7,038 nt of DNA from an uncultured Candidatus Altimarinota bacterium (GCA_937931775.1 CALHAQ010000079.1:1-7038); one strand, 5' to 3'. Positions 1 through 6,971 are shown, counted from the first letter of the stretch. Program-made: numbers and translations. The notes: a model not told the origin generated them from the sequence alone.

Positions 1-1478
1 CTACTTTCTATATCATGAATAATTGTTTGCAAGTAATCAAAATAGTTTCCATCAGATTTTAATTTCTCAGAAAATACTTCCATAAAATCAAAAAGTACTT
101 GTTTAGGTGTACCAAGGGTTCCGGTTTTAAAAGTCTTTGCCTCAACTGAAAGAGACATAACTTCTGAAAAATTATCTGAACTAATTTCAATATCTAATGG
201 TTTAAAGTAAACAGGGCCAGTAATTTCTAAAAGCTTCAGAAGAATATTCTGATTGATATACACAATACCATCTAAGTCTATACCAGCTCTATCTGTAAAG
301 AACTTTATCGTCTCCGAAGAATCTTGAATATTTGCATAATAATTAGCGTCTCTAAGTCCAAAAGTATCTGTAAGTTCTGAAATTCATTTTGGAGCAGGGA
401 GTCTTTCATAATCAGATTTCTTGAGGTCCCACTCTATAGCATACACATCTTTTTTTTGAAAGAGTTGTACTCTTCATCTAAATACCTCCATAAGTCACAT
501 ACTTCACATAAATCATCATGTTGGGCGTATCTCATCAGCATTCTGAAACACTACAAGATATCTCTTTCTTTTATCATGTCCTAAGATATTTAAAAATTCA
601 GGAAACTTTTTATTAACACTTGAAATATATCATAAAAGTTTCTCGATATGAGAAATCGTAGAGAGTCTTTTTTCTTCTAAATCGTTATTTGGTAGCCAAG
701 AAATAGATTTGTAATCATCTAATCATTTTACAAAAGATAATTCAATTTCAAGTAAATCAGGATATATATTTAAAAATAACTGGGTAAAATATATTTTATC
801 TAGTGACTTAAAATTAATAAATCATTCAAGCTTAGTATAAAGAGAAAGAATATCATCAAGTCATCTAGTGATATGTCTTCACCCTGATATCACATAATCT
901 ACGGAATCAATTTTTTCACCAGGGAATGCTTTAAATGGAAGAAATAATATATCGGCAAAAAGTAGATCAAAACGAGAGTTATTTATCTTTTTTTGGATTT
1001 CTTTAAAATTTAAGCTTCCTTGTTTTACTTCAAGTAACTTACTATAACCAGAATTAACTCTATTCTCTATTAACAGCTTATCAAAGAATGCTAAGAATAT
1101 AATTCAGAGAATACATGACAGTGAAAGTATACTTATTCATACAGGAGATAAAGACTTCAGATATCTATAAAATCTCAATCTATATTCAGTAAAATTAAAA
1201 CTTTGTTTTTTAGAAACAACATTGATGTCCTTCATAGAAAAAATACGAGAAAATGCTCATTTTTTTTCTAATGCATCAAAATGTTTTCAAGACTTCTTAC
1301 GCATTATAATTTCAGACTTTTTATAAAGTGAAATATCTTTGGATCATTCAACTTTAGAAATATCGTCTAATATATCATTTTGAGAAAGGAGTACTTTAGG
1401 ACTGATAAGCCTATCGGGATCTCTAATATCAAGAGTATTATCCCTTTCATCTGTATAAATATCTTTGATTTTTTTCAC
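1..1478 (-). CDS. DUF4012 domain protein, membrane-anchored, C-terminus cut by window edge
   Basis: With TGA read as glycine, one frame stays open from a GTG at 1478 through the left edge, about 492 codons. Residues 1-110 are charged and probably cytoplasmic. Residues 112-133 form one hydrophobic helix (starts PVGISILSL), and the rest should lie outside the membrane. The family signature is clear: YLVVFQNADEIRPTGGFMGS (to residue 326), RDANYY from residue 376, then LDGIVYIN and LEITGPV around 417-423. These match DUF4012, a family of unknown biochemical function found in single-pass cell-envelope proteins and often near polysaccharide or surface genes. The GTG start (VKKIKD) is preferred because an upstream in-frame TTG at 1514 would overlap the likely promoter; no Shine-Dalgarno is visible. 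The gene is divergent from pilT. Family assignment is secure; role is unknown. Confidence 0.88.
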
Positions 1479-1505
1479 ATATATACTTGAGAAACTATTA
1501 GCTAT

Positions 1506-1534
1506 AATATACAAGGAAATAGCGCTATTTCCAA
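1506..1534 (-). promoter_or_regulatory. Predicted sigma70-type promoter of the DUF4012 gene
   Basis: On the minus strand, TTGGAA (1534-1529) and TATATT (1511-1506) are separated by exactly 17 bases. Transcription would start near 1499, about 20 bases before the GTG start. The whole spacer is occupied by a perfect palindrome, so this promoter is probably controlled by a DNA-binding protein. The prediction rests on consensus matching only. Confidence 0.5.
1515..1532. repeat. Perfect 18-bp palindrome, candidate operator
   Basis: GGAAATAGCGCTATTTCC equals its own reverse complement over all 18 bases. It has a GCGC centre in a very AT-rich intergenic region. It lies between the -35 and -10 of the predicted DUF4012 promoter and about 95 bases upstream of the pilT -10. 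That placement fits binding by a dimeric repressor or activator. No T-run follows on either strand, so it is not a terminator. Confidence 0.6.
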
Positions 1535-1615
1535 TAGTTTTTCGTAAAAGTTAATAATCAGCAGTGAATATACAATACGTCAAATAAAAAATTTAGTTTT
1601 TTATTATTTTTTATG

Positions 1616-1633
1616 ATAGTATATTACTATAAT
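1616..1633 (+). promoter_or_regulatory. Predicted -10 element of pilT with overlapping inverted repeat
   Basis: A consensus TATAAT (1628-1633) lies 18 bases before the pilT ATG, giving a leader of roughly 12 bases. No convincing -35 is seen 16-18 bases upstream, where the sequence is T-rich. The inverted repeat ATAGTA-TAT-TACTAT (1616-1630) overlaps the -10 and could be a second operator, though such repeats arise easily in AT-rich DNA. Confidence 0.4.
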
Positions 1634-1651
1634 TTGATATAAAATAGATAT

Positions 1652-2749
1652 ATGACCATTCTCGAAATATATTCTGCAATTCTTGATATCGCAGAAGAAA
1701 AGAAATACTCTGATGTACATATGAATACTGGGAGTTACCCCGTACTCAGAGACTCTTCTTGAGATATTGTAGAAGTGAAAGAACTTTCTGTTAATGAGGA
1801 AGCCTATAGTTTAGAAAAATTAAGTAACCAAGATGTTATTGAAGTAATACAATATGTATTAGGAGAAGAAAATTATGAAGTATATAAAAAGAATTTTGAA
1901 ATTGATGGTTCATATCAGCACAAGGAAGGTTTTAGATATAGAATAAATTGCTACACAGATTCAAATGGTAACTCAATAGCTCTAAGAGCTATACCACAAG
2001 AAATACCTAGTTTAGAATCTTTGTGACTTTGAGAACAGGTAAAATATATGTGTGGAAAGTCTAAATGACTTGTACTGATTACTGGTCCAACTGGAACTGG
2101 TAAATCAACAAATCTTGCATGAATGATAGATTATATCAATACAAATTTCAACAAACATATCATTACTATAGAAGACCCGATAGAGTTTGTATTTAAAAAT
2201 AAAAAGTCACTTATCAACCAAAGAGAAGTTGGAATACACACACACTCCTTTGCAAGCGCTATGAAAGCAGCTCTTAGAGAAGATCCTGATGTTATTATGA
2301 TATGAGAGATGCGTGATCCTGAAACAATTAAAGCTGCTATTACTCTCGCAGAAACTGGTCACCTCGTATTTTCTACACTTCATACAAATGATACCGTTCA
2401 AAGTATAGATCGTATTGTAGATGTATTTCCATCAGGGCAACAAGAACAAATCAGAATGCAGCTTGCAATGAGTCTTGTATGAGTCATAGCACAAAGACTC
2501 GTACCTCGAGCAGATAAAGATGAGCGAATTGCAGCAAGAGAGATATTAATCAGCAATGATGCGGTTAGAAATCTTATTATATGATGAAAAACTCATCAAC
2601 TCTATTCTGTTATCGAAATTGGGCAAAAACAATGAATGATTCTGATGGATAACTATCTTGTAGCCTTATTTAAAAAATGAATGATCTCAAAAGAAACTCT
2701 TGAGAGTTATATTCGAGATAAAGAAAATATAGATATTTTGAGCCAATAG
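1652..2749 (+). CDS. pilT: PilT-type type IV pilus retraction ATPase
   Basis: The 365-residue product (start ATG, stop TAG) matches the usual PilT length. It has an N-terminal PAS-like region with YSDVHM near residue 25, then a RecA-like ATPase core. The core shows Walker A GPTGTGKST (145-153), an Asp box IEDPIEF (173-179), Walker B LREDPDVIMIGEMRD (208-222), and a His box ETGHLVFSTLHT (234-245). After the core comes AVRNLI (304-309), the PilT AIRNLIRE motif, here ending I-G-G instead of R-E. This motif and the continuation KTHQLYSVIEIGQKQGM favour the retraction ATPase PilT over the assembly ATPase PilB. PilT hexamers at the inner membrane hydrolyse ATP to depolymerise pili, driving twitching and surface attachment. 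By my hand count 11 of 23 glycines are TGA, including the Walker B glycine 218. The next gene starts 5 bases after the stop, so the two are probably cotranscribed. Confidence 0.93.
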
Positions 2750-2754
2750 CCATT

Positions 2755-3609
2755 ATGATAGATTTAGAAAAATTAAAATCATCTGAGTTTTTCACAGAAA
2801 TATCTCTCAAAAAGTGAGATATACTCTTTCGTGAGTGAGATATAAATGAGAACCTTTATATCATATCTGACGGAGAGTTAGTGGTACAAAAGTCTATTTC
2901 TCTTACTTCGTGAGAATACAGAACTCTCTGAACTCTCGGGATATGAAATATTGTGTGAGAAGCAGCTCTTTCAAACAATAATCCTAAAGAGGTCCAAATA
3001 GTTGCAAATAGAGATACATTACTCTTTTCTATAGAATGAAAAACAGATTTTCCTAAATTTGTAAGTGCATTTCCTCAAGAGTGATATACTCTACTTACTA
3101 CAATTATTGATATAGCAAACCTACGTGTACTGAGAGCAAATAAAGAACTCACAGCAAATCATGAAGTAAATATAGCAATATCAAAGATTCCAGATATCTC
3201 TATATGATCAATATATAAACTTTTATGATTATTTGAATCTATACTTGGAGTAGACCAGATTATGTATTTTGAGAAAAATCTTGTAATGGACGAGTACTAC
3301 AAACTTCGTTATGACTCAAAAAATGAAAAAAGTATGAGAAATACTATTATTAAATTTCCAGGAGAAAAGCTAGATTTTGAAAAACTTGCAAATGAAGATA
3401 TAGAAACATGTAAATATAAAAGATATATCAAGCTCAAGCTCTGAGATGAAAATTACGGTTTTCTCCTTATTTGAATGGAAACAAGGGATTTTCATGAAAA
3501 TGAAGAAAAACTCCTCCAAAATACAGCAGGAAGCTTTGTATGAATTATTCATCAAAAAACCATACTCGATGATCAAAAAAACAAAAGCTATGTAAAGTCC
3601 GCTTTGTAA
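2755..3609 (+). CDS. Cyclic-nucleotide-binding-fold protein with probable GAF-like C-terminus
   Basis: The 284-residue product follows pilT after 5 bases and should share its transcript. Residues 14-95 form a CAP_ED-type beta-barrel: LKKGDILFREGD (18-29), LYIISDGELVV, then GNIVGEAALS with G68-E69 where the phosphate-binding cassette belongs. The cassette is incomplete: the usual Arg-Ser/Thr-Ala is replaced by K-E-V (NNNPKEVQIVA), so binding of cAMP or cGMP is doubtful. There is no helix-turn-helix, so it is not a Crp/Fnr transcription factor. Residues about 135-275 end in NYGFLLIG, FHENEEKLL and a final helix, resembling the end of a GAF sensor domain; this is a weaker call. From its position I infer that it senses a signal and affects PilT or pilus activity. 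Thirteen of about 19 glycines are TGA. Confidence 0.8.
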
Positions 3610-3615
3610 TAGACT

Positions 3616-3647
3616 AGCAAAACCTTAAAAAGTTTTGCTTTTTTTTT
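3616..3647 (+). terminator. Rho-independent terminator of the pilT operon
   Basis: AGCAAAAC (3616-3623) pairs perfectly with GTTTTGCT (3632-3639) across an 8-base loop, and a run of nine T (3639-3647) follows. It starts 6 bases after the stop codon of the second operon gene. Confidence 0.85.
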
Positions 3648-3758
3648 ATTATATTACATAATGATTTTGAGACTGTTGGGGCTACTCATGAATCATGTAT
3701 TAAGTGTGCAATGTGGCAGTACAAACGTTTCTCATTTTTACATTTTTACCATTGAAAC
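3648..3758 (+). other. Leader region upstream of the RRM gene
   Basis: About 110 bases separate the terminator T-run from the RRM start. A -10-like CATAAT (3657-3662) suggests transcription from near 3669 and a 5' UTR of about 90 bases, longer than other leaders in this window. The stretch holds no convincing coding sequence, and an open frame beginning at 3661 has no recognisable product and runs out of frame into the RRM gene. It also has locally more G and C (GTTGGGGCTACTC, GTGTGCAATGTGGCAG) than neighbouring spacers. Small RRM genes elsewhere are often temperature- or self-regulated through the leader, but I see no motif I can name. Confidence 0.35.
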
Positions 3759-4022
3759 ATGGAACCAACAAAAAAACTTTTTGTTTGAAGTCTTTCATGG
3801 GGACTTTCTTGGCAAGACCTCAAAGAAGCATTTAACGAACATGGAGAAGTAGTTTACTCTAAAGTAATAACTGATAGAGAAACTGGGAGATCTAAAGGAT
3901 TTGGATTCGTTGAATTCGCAAGTATCGAAGATGCAACAGCAGCAAAAGATGCTATGGACGGAAAAGAACTTGACGGAAGAGAAATCAAAGTTGACTTCGC
4001 TGAAGAAAAACCAAGAGACTAA
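3759..4022 (+). CDS. Single-domain RRM RNA-binding protein
   Basis: The 87-residue product is essentially one RNA recognition motif. RNP2 is LFVGSL (7-12) and RNP1 is KGFGFVEF (46-53), with the typical connector VITDRETGRS between strands. Phe8, Phe48 and Phe50 are the expected aromatic RNA-stacking positions. It ends in DFAEEKPRD with no glycine-rich tail. Small bacterial RRM proteins bind single-stranded RNA in the cytoplasm and are often abundant and stress- or cold-responsive; the targets here are unknown. Glycine 10 in RNP2 is encoded by TGA, so standard-code reading destroys the gene; the other seven glycines are GGA or GGG. This avoidance of TGA fits a highly expressed gene. No Shine-Dalgarno precedes the ATG. 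Confidence 0.92.
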
Positions 4023-4034
4023 TTCTCTCTCATT

Positions 4035-4066
4035 AAAAAAAGCTCTGAATATTCAGAGCTTTTTTT
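4035..4066. terminator. Bidirectional terminator between convergent genes
   Basis: The 20-bp perfect palindrome AGCTCTGAATATTCAGAGCT (4041-4060) folds into an 8-bp stem with an ATAT loop. It is flanked by A6 on the left and T6 on the right, so it works as an intrinsic terminator on both strands. It serves the RRM gene ending at 4022 and the small minus-strand gene ending at 4079. Confidence 0.88.
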
Positions 4067-4078
4067 GTGTCATGAGCT

Positions 4079-4360
4079 TTAAAATGGAAGATCTTCTACT
4101 GAGATATCATCTCCTCCTGCAGGAGCAGAAGACCCAGGAGTAGATGCTTTTTCTCCATCTGGCTTCCAGTCATTGAGCGTGAAATAGTGAGTATCACCAT
4201 ACTGTCCAGGTTCTTTTCTCTTACTCATAGTCATATTTACATATCCTTTTTCATTCGCGTGAGCTGCAAGTTTTTCAATATTAAAACTCATATTAAAAAA
4301 TTCTCCAAATTGTCCATTTATTGCCTTACAGCTTGATCCATCAATATATGTTTTTGACAT
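4079..4360 (-). CDS. Small conserved-looking protein with SSB-like acidic C-terminal tip
   Basis: The 93-residue product (ATG 4360, stop TAA) contains no TGA codon although it has about ten glycines. Residues 1-68 look like a compact beta-rich domain (MSKTYIDGSS, NEKGYVNMTMSKRKEPGQYG, THYFTLNDWKP). Residues 69-83 are a low-complexity Ser/Pro/Gly/Ala linker. The end is DDISVEDLPF (84-93). This layout of globular domain, flexible linker and acidic tip ending in Pro-Phe is that of single-stranded DNA-binding proteins, whose DDDIPF tip recruits replication and repair partners. The domain itself is shorter than a standard SSB OB fold (about 110 residues), and I cannot match it to a named family. 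An ssDNA-binding or replication-associated role is inference. It is convergent with the RRM gene and divergent from the SDR gene. Confidence 0.75.
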   Translation of the reverse strand: MSKTYIDGSSCKAINGQFGEFFNMSFNIEKLAAHANEKGYVNMTMSKRKEPGQYGDTHYFTLNDWKPDGEKASTPGSSAPAGGDDISVEDLPF

Positions 4361-4393
4361 AGCTTATATTTACTTATTAAAAATTACTAAAAG

Positions 4394-4421
4394 ATTATGT
4401 AAATATCTGAAATAAATGCAA
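4394..4421 (-). promoter_or_regulatory. Weak promoter candidate for the SSB-like gene
   Basis: On the minus strand TTGCAT (4421-4416) and CATAAT (4399-4394) are 16 bases apart. The -10 matches 5 of 6 consensus bases, but the -35 only 3. The start codon lies 33 bases downstream of the -10. Confidence 0.3.
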
Positions 4422-4438
4422 TGCTTTTTTATATATAT

Positions 4439-4469
4439 TTGAAAAAGAGAGGCTCTTTCGTAGTATAAA
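4439..4469 (+). promoter_or_regulatory. Promoter candidate for the SDR gene with small hairpin in the spacer
   Basis: TTGAAA (4439-4444) and TATAAA (4464-4469) are good hexamers but 19 bases apart, longer than ideal. A small inverted repeat, AAAGAG-AGG-CTCTTT (4444-4458), fills the spacer. The ATG follows 25 bases after the -10. Confidence 0.35.
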
Positions 4470-4494
4470 AAGCAATATATTCTAACTAAAAAAT

Positions 4495-5247
4495 ATGTAC
4501 ACTCTCATAACAGGAGCGAGTAGCTGAATAGGAAAATCATGCGCACAAAGATTTGCAGAAAAATGACATAATCTCATACTCATGGCTCGAAGTATAGATA
4601 AACTCGAGAAAATTAGCTCATCACTCAGATCAGAGTATAAAATAGATGTTCTCATTTATAAGGTAGACGTAAGTAACGCTAGCCAAGTAGAAAATACTTT
4701 CAAAGAAATTGAAGCCAAAAATATAGATATAAATGTCTGCATCAATAACGCTGGACTTGCTCTATGAGAAAGTGAATTTTCTAAAATGGATTTCCAAGAT
4801 CTAAACACCATGATGCAAGTGAATATAGTCTGATTTACACAAATAGCACACAGAGTACTTCCCTTTCTCATGAAAAATGATGGCCACATGTTTAACATGA
4901 GTTCAGTGGCTGGAACAGAACCATATGAAGGATGACATGTTTACTGCGCAAGTAAAGCCTATGTAAAAATGCTCTCAAAATCTCTCAGAATAGAGGCAAT
5001 GGGGACAAATGTACGAATCACTGATATTGCACCAGGATCCGTAGAAACAGAATGATTCGCAATCACAAGATTCAAATGAGATAGCGCGAAAGCAAAAAGT
5101 GTTTATGCAGGATACACTCCTCTCTGCACTGATGATATCGTAGATACTATAGAGTTTTGTCACGACCGGCCAGGACATGTGAATATCGAGTATATCGCTA
5201 TCATGGCAACTGCTCAAGCAACGGCAAGAAGGATCTTTAAGAAGTAG
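4495..5247 (+). CDS. ydfG: YdfG-like short-chain dehydrogenase/reductase, NADP-dependent
   Basis: The 250-residue product is a complete classical SDR. The cofactor site is TGASSGIG (6-13), the structural motif is NNAGLALG (84-91), and the catalytic residues are Ser137, Tyr150 and Lys154 (YCASK). The post-catalytic loop is DIAPGSVETEGFAITRFKGD, and the C-terminal part includes HVNIEYIAIMATAQA. These last segments and NNAGLALG resemble E. coli YdfG, which oxidises 3-hydroxy acids such as L-allo-threonine and reduces malonic semialdehyde. Arg32 (MARS) after the second strand favours NADP(H). Substrate specificity cannot be fixed from sequence, and YdfG is the closest family I recognise. Seven of 17 glycines are TGA, including Gly11 of the Rossmann motif and Gly91. 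It stands alone, divergent from the SSB-like gene; no clear terminator follows. Confidence 0.9.
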
Positions 5248-5341
5248 AAATTGTTGAGTATATTTTTATATGTTATTTGATAGATTTTTTCAAAGAAAAA
5301 TGACTCATTCAAAAAATAAATAGATTTCAATACATCATTTA

Positions 5342-5369
5342 TTGACATATTATAAAATAGTTTTATATT
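5342..5369 (+). promoter_or_regulatory. Predicted sigma70-type promoter of the PEP synthase-like gene
   Basis: A perfect TTGACA (5342-5347) is followed after 16 bases by TATATT (5364-5369, 5 of 6 consensus). Transcription would begin near 5376, giving a leader of about 37 bases. It is the best -35 match in the window. An imperfect palindrome covers the -10. Confidence 0.55.
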
Positions 5370-5390
5370 AAATATAATAATTACTATTTT
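5354..5390. repeat. Nested imperfect inverted repeat over the -10 region
   Basis: Outer arms AAAATAGT (5354-5361) and ACTATTTT (5383-5390) are perfectly complementary. Inside them lie TTATATT (5363-5369) and AATATAA (5371-5377), also perfectly complementary. The structure covers the predicted -10 and start site, so it could be an operator. All bases but two are A or T, so chance is a real alternative. Confidence 0.4.
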
Positions 5391-5412
5391 TATATCTAGA
5401 ACCATAGATTAT

Positions 5413-6924
5413 ATGTTAATAGATACTCAATGATCTGAATTAAGTTTTTCAAATCCATCATGTTCTAGTCATCAAGAACTCATAGATGATATATGATGAA
5501 AAGCAGCAAGTCTTGTACTTCAAGAAAAAGCATGAAATGAAGATCTGCTTATGTCATTAAGACTCATAAGGGCTGATGAAATTGAATCTTGAAACTTTGA
5601 AGATTCTTGAGATGATAAAAAAAGTAAGATATTACGAGGATCAGCGTCTTGAGATGAAAGATGACTTGTTGATGCTATACATACTAAAAAAGGTGTAAAA
5701 TCTTCAGACCTACAACTTTGAATCCATAAAAAGGTAGATACTTCTCAGATGAATCATGAACAATGAAATCCTTTAGCATATACAATGTACCAAAATTTAC
5801 TATGACTGCCAGAAATTGCTAGAAAATTAGGTATTGATGTCTCACATAACAGTGCTAGAAAGCTATATAAAAAGAGACAACTCTGATACTACAATGACAC
5901 TTGAGAGGTATCTTCGAGTATGATGCAACTGCTTATAGAAGAGCACATAAAAGACTCTGATGTGCCTTATGTTTCACCTTTTTTTATGTCTCAAGCTCCA
6001 TTATGAATTGAATTTACAGAAGATGATATACATATGTTAGAATATGGAGAATCATCTAACAATCCTCTTTTTAAAATATTATCTCATTCAAGAAGCTCTA
6101 GCGTTTTAGAATATGCCAAAAGATGGGATGGATTATCAAACTATTCATGACTTGCAAGCGCAATAATACAGGATATAGCAAATGGAAAAGTAAGAGATTC
6201 AGATGAAGCTACAAGAAATACAAGAGGTTCAGTGATAGAACATCCAAATTTAGAATGACATTACCTTGTAAATATAATACGAGAAGAAAATGGTAGGTTT
6301 ATTTCTCAATTTCTTGTAGATAAAACCTGAAAAATAGTTGGAAGTGAGAAACCATGACTCACATTAGAAACCGATGAAGTAGCAAGAGTAGTTGATGCTA
6401 TAATCAAAATGAAACAAAGAACACGTGAAGTTTGATTTATTGATGAATCTTATAGCACTCAGGCAGAGTTTTGATTTCAATCTTGAGATGTGAAGTTTTT
6501 TCAAGAACGAAGATTTTTACCTTTTGATTATAGCTGAAAACAAAATACAGATAATTATTCATTTAATCGATTCTGAAATCCAGAAAAATTATGAGAATTA
6601 AGAGTTATCAACTTAGCAGATATAGAAATGGATAGCGATTTAATAAATGACTGAATCCCTTCTGTATATATACCAAATTTTGATATGATTAATAGAGGAA
6701 GTCTACCAAACTTCTATCCTAATAATATGAGCGCTATATTCATCTGAAATCGATTAAAACATTGAAGAAACGATATACATCCATGAGAATTAAGTGCAGT
6801 TGCCTGATGAAACTCATTAGAACATAATACATATAGGTACGCACTGCGAGCATGAGCCGTAGTAATGGATAAATCAAATGATGCAATCCCCAATATGAAA
6901 ACTTGAGAACTAATTCAATTATAA
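5413..6924 (+). CDS. Compact PEP synthase/PPDK-like protein: ATP-grasp plus phosphohistidine-like domain
   Basis: The 503-residue product is unbroken only with TGA as glycine; about 32 of 42 glycines are TGA, the highest share here. Motifs appear in the order seen in the PPDK_N ATP-grasp domain: GGKAASL (28-34, like GGKxASL), LRGSASGDE (74-82, like VRSSATxED), AIIQDIANG (near 253), RGSVIEHP (271-278), and EFGFQSGDVKFFQERRF with Gln364 and Arg366 (like the terminal LQxRP). The last 80 residues resemble the swivelling phosphohistidine domain: GGNSLEHNTYRYALRAGAVV places His471 near the catalytic His of GGxTSH, then TGELIQL. PEP synthases are about 800 residues with a PEP/pyruvate barrel; none exists here. 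The layout recalls phosphotransferases such as rifampin phosphotransferase, but the segment 90-240 is unlike any family I know. An ATP-dependent phosphoryl transfer role is inference, and some motifs are degenerate. It stands alone between its own promoter and terminator. Confidence 0.7.
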
Positions 6925-6937
6925 GTTATTTAAAAAC

Positions 6938-6969
6938 AAAACAATCCCTAAAATTAGGGATTGTTTTTT
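6938..6969 (+). terminator. Rho-independent terminator after the PEP synthase-like gene
   Basis: AAAACAATCCCTA (6938-6950) pairs perfectly over 13 bp with TAGGGATTGTTTT (6955-6967) across an AAAT loop, and T continues to 6969. The A-run preceding the stem (from 6932) means it may also stop transcription arriving from the right on the minus strand. Confidence 0.88.
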
Positions 6970-6971
6970 AT

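Larger units (their letters stand above)
5248..5412. other. AT-rich intergenic region without genes
   Basis: About 165 bases of very AT-rich DNA. The first 90 bases hold no convincing coding sequence and no GC-containing hairpin that would terminate the SDR transcript. The second half carries the promoter and inverted repeats described separately. Confidence 0.6.

Noticed and set aside
1492..1540. AATAGTTT octamer repeated in inverted orientation around the 18-bp palindrome and again at 5356
   Set aside because: The same octamer also occurs inside the DUF4012 coding region near position 42, and about one chance copy is expected at this base composition.
1652..2749. pilT as a pseudogene or frameshifted gene because of many in-frame TGA codons
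   Set aside because: All PilT motifs lie in one frame, no TAA or TAG interrupts it, and the TGA positions match family glycines. Recoding explains it fully.
2755..3609. Crp/Fnr-family transcription factor
   Set aside because: The N-terminal barrel fits, but there is no helix-turn-helix; the C-terminus looks GAF-like.
3661..3852. Open frame starting at 3661 before and into the RRM gene
   Set aside because: Its product has no recognisable motif and it overlaps the RRM coding sequence out of frame; it is a shadow.
4656..5217. Minus-strand open frames opposite the SDR gene
   Set aside because: They lie antisense to a well-supported enzyme and show no family motifs.
5248..5340. Terminator for the SDR gene
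   Set aside because: Only weak A/T pairings such as ATTTTT with AAAAAT are found, with no GC-containing stem before a T-run.
1652..6924. TGA as selenocysteine or tryptophan
   Set aside because: There are far too many TGA codons, at glycine positions, with no SECIS-like hairpins after them. TGG already supplies Trp where aromatic residues are expected.
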